Program-made: the position numbers and the translations under genes
Notes under the pieces: generated by a model
What the model was told of the DNA's origin: nothing
Seen by the model: the letters and a program-made list of their open reading frames with translations, nothing else
Databases searched by the model: none
Part shown: one piece after another, positions 24,600-37,155 of the stretch
Position numbering within the stretch: the first letter of the stretch is position 1
How the letters are laid out: each line of letters opens with the position of its first letter
NCBI RefSeq assembly: GCF_000189635.1
Contig: NW_002476221.1
Span: forward strand, 166,932-230,931
Source of the DNA: Tetrahymena thermophila SB210
Lineage: Eukaryota; Ciliophora; Oligohymenophorea; Hymenostomatida; Tetrahymenidae
Length of the DNA: 64,000 nucleotides
Direction: 5' to 3'

Positions 24600-25170
24600 A
24601 TATTTTTTATTATTTGCAAAATAAATTAATCTTTGAGTCATTTGAAAGTATAAAAAGAAATTTAATTTTAAACAAATATAAATATTAATTTAAGAATTTT
24701 GATTTCAGAAATTTATTTTATATTTATTTTTTTAATTCAAAATAAAAATTGATTGCTTTTTTCTACTATCTTTGATTATTGTCAATTTTAATTTATAGCT
24801 CTTAATTGATTTTCAAATTTCTTCAAAAATAAAAAAGAAATACAATTAGAAGCTAATAATAATTATCATTTAAGAATTTGAGATTTTTTTTTAAATATTA
24901 AAATAAATTTCTTTTTCTATCTTTGATTGATTATTGTCAAATTTAAATTTTTAGTTCCTTACAAATAACTTATTAGCAAAACAAACTAATTTTTGAATCT
25001 ATTTAAAATATAAAAGTAAATACATTTTAAAGCAGATTATAATATTTAACTTAGAAATTTTAATTTGAGAAATTTATTTATGTTTGTTTAATTTTTTTAC
25101 TTTTAAAATTAAAATAAATTGTTTTTTATTTCAATTGTTGATTTTTTTTTTGTCAATTTTGATTTTATAG
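24600..25170. repeat. Three diverged tandem repeats, about 160-220 bp each
   Basis: Copies at about 24607-24797, 24798-24953 and 24954-25170. Each ends in a variant of gattattgtcaattttaatt followed by tttatag or similar, and the first and third share most of their length. Divergence is high and no coding sequence is visible. The array lies between the stop codons of two convergent genes. Confidence 0.5.
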
Positions 25171-25321
25171 ATCCAAATATGATTATAATTGAAAATACAA
25201 TAAGCTGATTTTTAATAAGTCTCTTGAAAACATAAACACGTACATATACAACAAAAATAAATACCCATGAATTTCGAATCGATTTTTTAATTTAAATAGT
25301 TTATAAAAATAATCTATTAGG

Positions 25322-28300
25322 TCAATTTTATTTATAATATTCTTAATACTACATTTAGTAGCCAAAACAACTAACTGTAAATAAAGCAATAATTTCTGTT
25401 TGAGGTACTGCAACAAGCGAAATATTGGGAACTCTTTGAGGTTTCTTAAATTTTAAACCTGTATACTGCTAAAAATGCATATCTATAGAATATGTACTAT
25501 TGGAAATATTCTGAATATAAAAGTATCCATAGCCTTACTTGTGATCAATATGTTTGCAAAACATGACTTATCCTTTTAATTTTAAGTTACTGTTTTTTCT
25601 AGCATGAGTTTTGAAGCATTCTTCCAAAAATTAATTAGGAATTTATTTCTTTTAAGTAGGTTATATTTCAGTTGTGTCAATACCGTAAGAGCTAACTACA
25701 TATGATGTGAATGTAGGTAATTCCCATTTTACTTTAGCTTATATTAAATATGATCCAGGTTCTAGATTACATTCAATAAAAATTTCTCTACTTTTCTTTT
25801 ATTATGAACCAATATATTTTATATTAGATGCTCCCTCTTGATCTAGTAATTACATAACAAAAATTCTTGAAATTCCTGTTTCATAGTAAATGTCTTTATC
25901 AAAGTTTCTTTTTGATGGCTATACAATAGAAATGTAATATGTTCCTTTTGTTTTAACTTATAGTGTAAAGTATTGTGAATGCTTTCCATCTGACTCTAAA
26001 ACTTTAATGCTTGAGTATTTAAAAAAATCATGGTAATAGCAAATTGTAATTTAGTTAAAATATTTATAGAAATCTTCTAAACTCATATAAAATATTCCAT
26101 CCTATTTTTTTGTAACTCTCAATTTTTCTCTAAGCTCTGGAGTCCAAAGCTAGCTTTCATCAGACCAATCTCCTTTCCATTCTTTTTTACCCCAGGGATT
26201 CCTTAGTCTTACGAGCATAACTTTACCAAGAATGTGGTGATTGATTTCTTTAAAGCTTCATTAATATTAAAAAATTTAGTTAACAGATAAAATATTTAAA
26301 TACTGTTAAAAATATTTACCCTATTAAGCTGTAAGCATGAGAAGTTACTAGACCTAATCTGTCTGCTTATGATTTTGAAAGATCAGAGTTATCATTAGCA
26401 GCTGTAATTAAAAATCTGTTCTACTCTGAAAGAGCATCCATCAATATTGGCAACAGACTTTGATTCATTTATTAAATTGTATTTCCATTAACTTAAACAT
26501 CTTCATATGTTAAAAAATTAGCAGTAGGAGCACCAGTAAGATCCCTCATTGCTTCATGACAATATCCACTTTCAATTTTTGCATAACTGTTAAATAATTT
26601 TGCCCAAGCTTTTTCAATGAGCAGAACCCATAATTCATTTCCATTTGCTTTAGTGAAAGCAGGTTTTTTATGGATACATGGGATGTGATCATCTACGTAG
26701 ACAGCTTTCCAAGCACCATCATGACAAATTTTCACACAATAAATACCATATTTATTAGTTTTTCTCGTAATAAATAAGTTTAGTATTCTATGAGGTTCTT
26801 AAGCTAAACAAGACAAAGCAGAGAGAAAATAGCAATCTCCTAGCATACCTTATTGTATATCGTTTGGAGAAATAAGTTTCCCTAAGCCTACTCTACTTTA
26901 ACTGACAGATTTAAATTTCTCAAACATACTATATGGTTAACCATTAAAAAATCCTACTGGTCTATACCACTATTTATTTAAAAATTTTAAAAGCATTAAT
27001 AAAAAAATAATATTTTTTAATAAAATAACTTACTCCTAAATTTCTCCACTCATAATAACGTTTGCTACTTTAATCCTTAACTATAGAATCTTATGAAGGA
27101 GGGAAAGATGAATCAATAAATTCTTTATCGTTTATTTAGCAATCATAAAATTTTGTATAAAACTCCTCAATCCCTTCAATTTATTCATCTAAAATTTCAA
27201 AATAATCTTCACACTAACTGTTCAACATATAATTTTATTGGTTATTATTTTAGATTTAATTAATCTGTAAATTATTTTATTACCAATTATTGTTTACTAC
27301 TTAAACTTAATCTTTAATGTTATTATTATTCATATTATTGTTATTTTTAATATTTTTTTTATCTTCAATGATTTTATTATTATTGTTATTCTAGATATTC
27401 ACATTTTAATGAAATTAAGGTACCTAATTATTTGGAATTATTTAATTTTATTAATAAAATGGTATCGAAGGCGGATAATAAAAATTCGTATTAATATTTT
27501 AATTGTTTTAAAATATTCTCTAATTATTTTTATTATTTTATTGATGATTATTGTGATTTATTTTATTATTTATTATCATTGGAAAATTTATTATTTATAT
27601 GTTACCATTTATATTTTAATTTTAGTAATATAAATTGGGAGGTGGTGGGAATGGTAAGACTTTATTCTTTTAAGAGTTTTACTACTTTTCTATCTAATTA
27701 TAGTAGTTATCTTTCAGATTCATAAATTCTAAGAAGTCTTTTATATAAACATATTGTGAATTATCATCTGAAATAAGTGATTCCTTCAAAAACTACTGTT
27801 CTTATGCTGATAACTCAATTCCATAACTACCTAAAAAGAATACTAATTCTTAAAAGGATATTTTCTTAGATGGAAAGATATTCTTGATATCATTCAAATT
27901 TATAGCTTTTTTAATGTGTTATTCTTTTAAAAATCCTAATTTCTAGTTTAAACTTTCAAAGCTGTCTTCTGAAATCATTTTTTCATTTTCATTGAATATT
28001 ACTTTATCTTTTTTACCAATTAAATTTTGTTTATTTTAATCTCTTTCATTTGCTTTATTTTCTTCTTCATCATCAGATTCTTCATTAATCAAGATAATAT
28101 CATTAAATACTTTGTCTTAGTTTTATTAATTATTTTATTTATCATTTTATTAGCTTAAGTTATTTTGTAATTATTGATTATTAAGTTGAGCGTTTGGAAA
28201 CAATTTACCAGGCGAATTACTATTTTAAACATTAGCAACATTAATAGGATTTAAAGAAGGATATTTGCTGCTAATTTAGTTAAAAACACTCTAGATAGAG

Positions 28301-28551
28301 GATATTTAATAATTATTGTTTTCATCCTTTGGAAACTATTGCAAAATAAATAATATTTATTCATCAGTAATATTTCCTTTTCTATCTTTTAAATATGAAC
28401 TAAGCTAATCGGCATTTAAAAACTGTTTGCCTAAAGAATAATTTAATAAATCTCGCTAGAAAGACATAAAATTATTATTTGATTGATTGCTATAATTTTA
28501 TTTAATACCTCTTAGTATTTTAAGGCAATCGCTTTCAATATTTTCACTCAT
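25322..28551 (-). CDS. Calpain-type cysteine protease with Q/N-rich N-terminus
   Basis: Three exons: complement(27034..28551), complement(26320..26969) and complement(25322..26255). Two 64-nt introns give 1,033 residues. The calpain protease core starts around residue 500. It has the full triad: Cys552 ([12 protein letters not shown]), His717 (TSHAYSLIG) and Asn742 (LRNPWG), so activity is expected. After the core come one or two beta-rich C2-like (calpain beta-sandwich) domains. The first 500 residues are Asn/Gln-rich with two weak EF-hand-like segments (near KDENNNYQI and SDDNSQYVY) that lack a complete calcium loop. Calpains cut substrates in a limited, calcium-stimulated way in the cytosol. 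Calcium control here is inferred from the family. The splice joins reproduce conserved calpain sequence across both introns. Confidence 0.9.
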
Positions 28552-29953
28552 AATTTTAAAAAATCCAAATAAATCTTTTTGATTTTTTTATTAAATTAAG
28601 AAATATAATTAATGTGCTTGAGATTGATTTTTGATCAGTTCAATAGTAAAATTAAAAGGATAATCAAAAATTACTTTAAAAAATAATAGACAAAGACTTG
28701 TCTACAATAAATTAATGTATAGAAATGTTCTTTCTGCTTATTTAGTCTTAGAAATTAACAGTAGTACAAGTTTTAATTAAATTATATTCACAAATCTAAA
28801 AATAAATAAAAAATTTAAAAGTATTTTAAATAAATTTATTAATCATTTGAAAAACAAATATTAAAAATGTATATGATATATATTTAAAGCTTATTAAATA
28901 AATATTCTGGAATTATTTTAGTATCTTTCATTAAATTTGTTAATTAAAACATATTATATAATTGATTTGCTTTTAATAAATTTCAAAATAAACACTCACT
29001 TCAACAAAAAATGTATCAATTTAATATGCTTGATAGACCAAATCAAATAAAAAAAACACCAATTTAGTTTTTACTCTGATGATTTATGATTATTTAAAAA
29101 TCATATATTAAATAAAATATTCTTCTTGTCAAAGATATTGCATTTATAATATGTTATCCTTCATATAAAAACTTTTCAAATATTTGATAGCTCAAATAAG
29201 ATTAAGAGTTTCATTTATTTTTATAAATTCTAGAAAAAAATAGATTGAAGAATATAGAAATATTTTTTTTCTGATCAGTAAGGTCTAAGAAATTAAAATA
29301 AATTTGAAAGCATTTATTTCAACAAAAAATGCATTATTTTTTTAAATAATTTAAATTTCTTATTACATTTGAGAAATATTTTGTAAAAACATACTTGAGA
29401 GCTTGTAACTATTTTTAAAATCTAGAATTAAATAAATTAAAAAATTGAATATTTTTCTAATACTAAATAAATGTGAGGTTATATGTAATATAAATTTCAA
29501 ATTAAATATTGCAACAAAAAATGCATGGATTTTAACTCTAAAAAAATAATAGATTAAAATTAATTTAATTTAACATTTATATTGCTAAACAAAATCTTAC
29601 TCAGTACTAATTGATATTTATAATAATATTTTTAAGTAAATTAAAGAATATTAATATTATTATATTTTGCTATTTAAAGATTTAGAAATATTAATTTTAA
29701 CAAATAAATAATTATTTTAAAATTTATTTTTAAAACATCTTAAAAATATATAATTTATATAAATTAACTCAGATTATATTAATTTATTTATTTATTTATT
29801 TATTGTGAAATTAATTAGAGAAATAAAATATAAATTTATATTATGGTTTATTACTTTAGTTATTGATTGTAGAAAATTTGAAAACAAATAAATGAAAATA
29901 TAAACAAAATATTTAGCAAAAATAAATATATGATCTCAAAATTGCATAAAATC
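28552..29953. repeat. Intergenic region with three diverged repeats around CAACAAAAAATG
   Basis: No gene seen. The segment CAACAAAAAATG(C/T)AT, with similar flanks, occurs near 29018, 29325 and 29513, preceded each time by an ATAAATTTCAAA-like stretch. These look like decayed copies of a unit of roughly 200-300 bp. The rest is AT-rich. Confidence 0.45.
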
Positions 29954-31280
29954 TCAATCGAATTTAATCATAAATTCTCCACATAAACCCATATGATCAC
30001 TAGGATATATTGTTTTATCAGTTTCTAAATGTTTATCACCAAATATATGAATATTTTATGGTTTAATTTAGTTACCTTTGAACCTATTATTTTTATATTA
30101 TTAATTTGTTAATATAATAAAATTTAAAATAAATTAATTATTGATTTTATAATTTAATAAATATTTATTTTTCTAATCAATTAAAATTTATTTATGTTTT
30201 TAAAAATTATTTTTATAAAAAAAGAATTTTTATTTTTATTAAATTAAAAATACCATATATAATCAAAGCAGCCTTCTGGATCTGTATCCATATTCGGTGC
30301 TTATAAGCCTGTAGGAAATGTAATTACAGGTTCTTAACCATGAATTACTTAATAAGTTGACTTAAATCCCATTTCAGATAAATATTTATAGTTTTATTCT
30401 TCTTTAGGTGTCAAGTTAAAATCTCCACACAAGAATATGTTATCGCTTTAAAATTTGGTTATGTTATATAACCAAAGATGAATATTCTAAAGCTAATGAT
30501 AACGAATCTACCAATCAGGTACTATGTGATGTAAGTGAGTATTGACTACCCAAAAGTAATTTGAAGGATCTCCATTTAAAGCAAATTTGATAGCATGGGC
30601 AACTCTAAATCCACTTAAATGCATCTTTTTATCTTCTAATATCTTTTAAATTTAAAATTATTAAAAATTAAAATTTAGGCATTTCAATTTAAAAACGTAA
30701 AAATGTTAGTCAGATAAATAATTAATTTTTTTTATTGATCAAATAATTATTTTACAGTCAAATTTTAATCGAAGAAATCCTTGTTAGCTAGTATAGTATT
30801 ACCGTCTAATTTTGATTCTGGATCAGCACCAGGACGTATGTGGAACTTAAGCTAAGATTCAGCATGGAATTAGTGATAAAGACTTCTGTTTTTATCATCT
30901 TCTACTAAATGATCAACTTGATTATCCCCTAAAAATGATACTTCTTATAAGCCTAGATTAGAATATATTTAGAAACAAAATAATTTATAATTCAAAATTC
31001 CCTTCTTTAAATATATTTATTTACACATGATGTCACTTTATTCACCCTAAATGGTCTTCCTCAAAAATTCTTTCCTTTCATTGTATCTATCTAAAGTGAA
31101 AATATAAAATCCAATTACTTTTCAGAAATTACTTAAAAATGAAATACAATTAATAAATAAAACATATTTAAAATATTTTCTCTTTCTTTGTTAGCTTTAA
31201 ATTAAAAAAGTAAAAAACTTACCTTATGTATTTCTAATATTAAAGGTAGAAAGAATTAGTTTAATTTCTTTTCTGATCAT
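29954..31280 (-). CDS. Endonuclease/exonuclease/phosphatase (EEP) superfamily enzyme
   Basis: Five exons: complement(31223..31280), (31025..31090), (30756..30952), (30254..30642) and (29954..30083), giving 279 residues. The introns are 132, 72, 113 and 170 nt, and each join recreates a conserved EEP motif. Metal and catalytic motifs run in family order: Asn14 in STFNIR, Glu45 in CLQEV, NTHLHH, GDFNLTP, then SDH with His267 near the C-terminus. The family cleaves phosphodiester or phosphomonoester bonds with Mg2+ and includes CCR4-type deadenylases, nucleases and lipid phosphatases. Which substrate applies here is not readable. There is no leucine-rich repeat, signal peptide or membrane segment. 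The first exon is only 58 bases, which would be missed by simple ORF calling. Confidence 0.87.
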
Positions 31281-31998
31281 TTTTCTAAAAGAATTTATAT
31301 ATTTATTTAAACTAGTGATTTTTACAACAAAGTACAATTCTTTTCTGATAACTAAATAAATAAATAACTAACTAAATAATAAAAATTAATTAATTTTACG
31401 AATGCAAATTTTCTTATCTTAAAATACAAAAAAAGACACTAAACAAACTAGATTAAAAAAACCTTCAGTATAATTTGTTTACTCAATGTGAACTAATGGA
31501 ATAGTACTATTAATTATTAAAGGTTAAATATATAAATTCATTAACATAGATTATTTAGTCCCAGCTTAGACATAATATTTTTTAAGTAATATTTATACTT
31601 GCTAAAGTGTGAATCCTTAATAAATTTTTGTACTTAGCATATTTTGTTAATTTAAACTTTTGAAAAATTATTTTTTATCATTTAATTTTACTAAATTATT
31701 GTTTTTTAATTTATTGATTTTTGTTATTAGAGATATTTGAAAAAATAGAAATATTTTATTTATTTATTAACAGTATTTAAATATGTATTTAAAATAAACA
31801 ACATTAAAATGAGATTATTTATATATTATATATGTATAGAATATTTTTATATGCTTAATTGAAGAATATAATCTTGATACAAGCAAATTCTAAAGTTCTA
31901 GAACAATTTTTTTTGATAAAGTAATAATTTAGTATTTATATAAAGTAGAAAATCTATAATTTTGAAGTAGTAGCAATTGATTATTAATAAAGGAAGTA
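31281..31998. other. AT-rich intergenic region
   Basis: Nothing recognisable between two minus-strand genes. Confidence 0.55.
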
Positions 31999-32688
31999 TC
32001 AAGAATATCCAACAAACTACATATTTAGCATAAATTAGTCACAAGCTTCCTTTTTCTCATTGTTTCTATAAATTGGAGTTCTGCAATGTGGGCAATTTAT
32101 TGTTTAGTCTTATTTCTTAAAATAGAGAGATTGCTATGAGTTTTAGTGAATTATATATTTAGACATACAGCTTGTGTGAAAAGCATGCTTGCATTTTAAA
32201 ACTTCTATTTCATCATTGAGTTGGTTTAAGCTACAGAAACAAAAGCAGCAATCTTCGTTATAATAGAATTAAGGAGTAATCTCTTTGTTGTTAATAATTT
32301 TGAAATATGCATAAGTAATCCATGCAATCTTGTAGATTATATATAATGTGGTAGTTGATATCATGATTAATTCAAGCTTAAAGATTTAATCATATTATGC
32401 AGTTCTCATAAATTAGCAAACAAAGTCAACATAGTTTGAAATAATAGTAGCATAAATAAACTGAGCAATTTTATAAAAAGGAATAAATATTGTTTATGTC
32501 AAGTAGTTATTGAAGATGAGAGTATATGAGTAGCAGCCTCCTTATATGATAATATAGTAAAATGCATAGAATATGCTTAAAGTAAAATCAATAGCAAAAG
32601 AAGAAAATTAATAAATTATTGTTAAGCATATCATAAAGTAAATGATATAAATTAATGCGAAAACGCAAATATTATCTACTACAAGCAT
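31999..32688 (-). CDS. Membrane-anchored RING-H2 protein (putative E3 ubiquitin ligase)
   Basis: Intronless frame of 229 residues. The first 130 residues contain three or four hydrophobic segments (about 8-28, 33-50, 65-90 and 106-128). The C-terminal third has a RING-H2 zinc-binding pattern: C147, C150, C166, H168, H171, C174, C199 and C202, with Pro after the seventh ligand. Such proteins recruit an E2 and ubiquitinate membrane or nearby substrates, commonly at the ER or endosomes; the compartment is not shown by sequence. The loop between the sixth and seventh ligands (24 residues) is longer than in many RING fingers. TAA after residue 216 is read as Gln, adding a 13-residue tail before TGA. 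Confidence 0.83.
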
Positions 32689-33880
32689 TATGGTTTGATA
32701 AGTAATTTTAATTCAAAAATATTTGAAGATTTTTGCTTGCTTGTTTTGTCTTCTTATAGTTTCTACCTTTATTTAAATAATTTATTCAATAAATTTGTTT
32801 TTTGATTTTCAATTCAAAAAAATTTTATCAGCTTTTTTTTTTAATTTATTTGAGTTTGTTTGTAATTTTATATTTGTAATTAATTTATAATTTTTAGATG
32901 AGCAGAATAATCAATTTATACTAAGCAATTACTGAAAATATTTCATCATGCTAACTAGTTACCTTATTTGAAATGCTGTATTAGTATGACATAATAATTT
33001 TTTAAACTTTCAATAGTCTAATTTCCAATCAATCATGTAGGATTGATTACATAGTCAATTAAAATAAAATCTATTAGTTATTTAAAAAACATAACATACT
33101 AGGATAATACTAATTAATTAAAATTCCAAAATTATTAATTGTTAAATAAATAAATAAATTATTTTATTATTTTTTAACTTTTAGCTTTTAAGGCAGCTGA
33201 TAAGTTATTTCTAAAATTTAGTAGAGGAAATAAGAGTTTTTCTATTCTAATTTGAAGAAATAGAATTTATTGAAAAAAATTAAGACACTATATTTGGTAA
33301 TGTGTCATATAAAAACAGCATTTATTTTCATAAAATTAAATTCTTACTAAATGTAAAGAAAAATTATGTGAATAGATGTATTTGTATTACATAATAATTT
33401 TTAAAACTTTCTAAAGTTAAATCAATAAATCATGTAAGAGCTTGTATTCAAAAAAACAAATTTTATTTGTTGCTTACTTGATTAAATTCATTTAGAAAGT
33501 ACTTCTTTTGCTTTTGCTTGATGATAAAAATCAAAACGTTTATTTAAAATAAATAAATAAATTTTTTTGAATTTTTAAATCAGCCAAAAAAATAATTGTT
33601 TTGATGTAGTAGAATTTTCTTTCCTAATTTAAAGAAATAGAATTTGTTTAAAAATTATAAAATAATATTTTGTAATATGTCAATTATAATAAATAAATAC
33701 ATACATACAAACTCTTGCTACAATATTTATTTAAAAATTCACTTGATAGATAAAAAAGAAACTTACTTAAAAAATAATTTGTATTTTATTTATATTTACG
33801 CGAATTATAAAGTTTGATTTGTATTAAAAGTTATTCAACCCTGCATAAAATTTAGCAAGCAATAATAGTAAAAAGAAGAA
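32689..33880. repeat. Divergent intergenic region with a diverged ~380-400 bp duplication
   Basis: No gene seen. A segment around ACATAATAATTT is found near 32989 and again near 33389. A second shared segment, CTAATTT(G/A)AAGAAATAGAATTT, is at 33247 and 33624. The order is the same in both, which indicates an old tandem duplication. The region also holds the promoters of the flanking divergent genes. Confidence 0.45.
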
Positions 33881-35992
33881 ATGAGCTACCAATAATAGAA
33901 TTTAAGCTAAAGCAATTACTATAATTCTTAGTACTCTAATTTATCCAATAATTAAATGTAAGATCTATATTCAACACACTCAGATCCTTATAACTACCCA
34001 CCTATGAATAGAAAAGACTTAATGAATTTACAAACCATTTGTAGAAATTAATTTTATATATTAAAGAATCTAAGTCATTATGCGATTTATAATATCATTT
34101 TAAAACTAAATAGAACCTTATGAAAATGGTTTTTATCACATTAAAAATGAAACTGTAAGGGACTACAACTTGAACACAAAAGATATAAGGGGTAAATAAA
34201 TGTCTTTTTATTTTTATTTAGAATATGCATTTACATATAATTATTATTGATTTATATTAGAAATGTAGAAAAAAACTTTATTTATTTAAATAATATAATT
34301 TAATCATGAATAGGAGCATAGCCAAAATTCAAAATTTAAGAACTAAATAAACCTGATTTATTTAATGTTAATGATATTGATGGAGCTGTACCAAGACCTC
34401 ATATTTAATTTACATAATACAATAAAGTTAGTCACATACTAGATCATGATGATATAAAAGGCTCTCATCCTAATATTAATAAATTTTATACTAAGAGAGA
34501 ACCTTTCAATCCCTTAGAGCCATAATATAAGTTGCAAGAAGCTTAGTAAATAATTACAGATCCTCCAAAATTCTTGAGAGACACACTATACATAGATGTA
34601 AAATTTATTTTTATGAAATAAATTAATAATATTCTCCTTAAACGTTTTAAATTCACTTAGAGTTCATACAAAATTTTATTCTTCAAATATCATAGGATAT
34701 TGATGGCACGAGAGCAAAAAAATAAGTATTAGCATATGATAAAAATTTACCTGAAATAGAAGGTGCATAATCTAAAAAAAAATTCTTACCTAAAGACTAC
34801 GTTGATTCATTAGATGTAAGAGATATAAATTTGAAAAAATAGATAGAATTATCTAGATGTGTAAATCCACTTAATCCTACATATAAATGGTAATATGATG
34901 AAGCTAATCTTTAAAGTTAGGTACTAGGGGCCGTTGATGGATCAAATTCAAGATAGCTTCATAAAGAATTGAAATATCCATTTGATAAATATTCTTCTAC
35001 CGACATTTAAGGTGCATAAGCTAGCTCTTTGATTAAAAAATATAACATGAATGTAATAAATTAATTTTCAAAATAATTTACTTAATTTTTGATTTACTGC
35101 ATTAATAATTCTTTATAAATATTAAAATATTTTTTAATTAATTTAAATATATTTATACATAATAAATAATTAATATCAGCATAGATATGCCTACAGTAAC
35201 TAAGATATAGAAGGAACACAGCCAGGTACTAAAAAGATGGGTATCTAAACCAATAGATGTCTTAATCCTCTTCGTCCAGATTATCAATTTTTAGGAAGAA
35301 CAGAGGCTGATAATGCATACGGTGGCTTTTAATTTGAAAATTAAAAGTAATTTTTTACTCTAAAATTATATATATTTGGGTTAAATAACTATAATTTAAT
35401 TAAAAAAATAGAAAACAGAATTAAAATTACCCAAGAAGTTAATTAGCTGCATCAGCTTCATAAAATTTGATTAGGACTAACTAGAATGTTATGCCATAAA
35501 TTTAGCAATAACTACCACTGTAATTAAATATTTCATTTTATGACAAATTCTTATTTTTACCAAAATATTATTAGATCCTAAAGCTAATCTGTTTCCTAAA
35601 TCAATCATAGAGAAGTGAATTAAATCCAAGCTTCCTAGCAGTAACCATTAAATCAACTGAGACAAAATTAATAATATTAGTAGCAGTAATAATAATAGTA
35701 GTAGTAATATATCCCTTCTAATGGCTATAATAATTAATAGCAACAGTTTTAAGACTATGACAATTAATAGTATAATTAGCAAATAGATTATTAATTACAA
35801 CAAAATTAAATTCCCTAAGTGTATTACTAAAGTTAGAATAACAATTAGTAAGGTTATTAGAATAATAATTATTAAGTAAATTAGAATAACAACTTATAAG
35901 CAAATTAAAATTACAACTAATAAGGAAATCATCAAATTAACTAGTAAAATTAACAAGCTTATTAAGTTTAGAATGGTCAATATTATAATTGA
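33881..35992 (+). CDS. D-I-x-G-A motif repeat protein, Q/N-rich tail
   Basis: Seven exons: 33881-34040, 34114-34191, 34314-34597, 34696-35052, 35180-35346, 35436-35519 and 35575-35992, giving 515 residues. All six GT..AG introns restore frame. The body repeats a short motif D-[IV]-x-G-[AST] followed by a polar or Pro-containing segment. Copies start near residues 77 (DIRGAQ), 100 (DIDGAV), 126 (DIKGSH), 175 (DIDGTR), 194 (EIEGAQ), 277 (DIQGAQ) and 302 (DIEGTQ). Between them are Tyr- and Pro-bearing spacers such as NPLNPTYKW and NPLRPDYQF. The last 150 residues are Gln/Asn/Tyr-rich with a 10-residue-plus Gln tract coded mostly by TAA/TAG. No membrane or enzyme motif was seen. Regular short motifs with Tyr/Pro spacers suit a filament- or microtubule-binding protein, but that is inference. 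Confidence 0.8.
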
Positions 35993-37150
35993 GATTAAAT
36001 AATACTCTAAATGTAAAATTAAATAGACAAAAAAAATTAATAAGATTTGTCTGTAAATAAAATTATTTAGTTTATTTCTTATTTACATTAAGATAGTTAA
36101 AAAGTAAATTTTAATAATGGTTAATGAATACGAAACTACAATTTTAAATTTATTTAATATTATGTTTTAGGAATATGCTTTAATAAATTATTATATTTTT
36201 TTGAATATTTAATATTTTTAATTTAAATTATAATTAATAAAATTACAAATTGAGAGAAAGAGAATTCAAATCATTAAAATAATAAGCAAAATAAACAAGC
36301 ATAGTAGTTTTAGAATGGTTAATATTAAATAAGATTATTTATGCTAATTATTTAGTTTTTTCTTACTTTAAAATTAATAAATGCAAAATTTAATAATTAT
36401 TAATAAATATCATTTTAATTAATTAAATATTATGTTTTAGGAATATGCTTTAATAAATTATTATATTTTTTTTTAGTTTGTTAGTTAATTAGTGAAATTA
36501 ACTTTTAAAAAAATGTTTTTAATTAAAATTATAATTAATAAATTAACAAATTGAGAGAAAGATAATTTAAATTATCAAAATAATTAGCAAAATAAACAAG
36601 AATAGTAGTTTTAGAATGGTTAATATTAACTAAGATTAAACTGTCTTATTATTTAGTTTTTTCTTACTTTCATTAAGATTAATAAAAGCAAATTTTAATA
36701 ATTATTATTTTAATTAATTAAATATTATGTTTTAGGAATATGAAAAAATAAATTATTATTTTTTTATTAGTTTGTTTATTAATTAGTGATTGAAATAATA
36801 TTTTTAATTTAAATTATAATTAATTGATTAACAAATTCACAGATATAGAATTCAAGTAATCAAAATAATAAGTAAATAAATAAACAAGCATTGTAATTTT
36901 AGAATGGTTATTATTAACTAAGATTAAATAGTCTAATAATTTAGTTTTTTCTTACTTACATTAAAATAAATAAAAGGATATTTTAAAATAAATACAACAC
37001 TAATAATTTTAGTTAATTAAATATTATGTTTTAGGAATATGTATAAATAAATTATCATTCATTTTATAAGTTTAGTTTATTATAAGTTATTGATATGAAC
37101 TTTTGAAATATTATTTTTAATTTAAATTATAGTTAATTATTGAGAAATAT
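35940..37150. repeat. Four tandem repeats of about 290-340 bp
   Basis: The anchor GAATGGT(C/T)A(A/T)TATTA occurs near 35971, 36313, 36615 and 36901. Another shared segment, TATTATGTTTTAGGAATATG, lies in each unit (near 36162, 36430, 36726 and 37024). Units are well conserved for such AT-rich DNA. The first unit includes the last codons and the stop of the upstream gene. No ORF of note lies inside. Confidence 0.7.
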
Positions 37151-37155
37151 AAAAC

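Noticed and set aside
25183-25416. Minus-strand ORF of 77 codons
   Set aside because: Overlaps the end of the calpain frame in a different phase and has no domain; calpain explains the region to 25322.
27409-27633. Plus-strand ORF of 74 codons
   Set aside because: Shadow of the Asn/Gln-rich part of calpain exon 1 on the minus strand.
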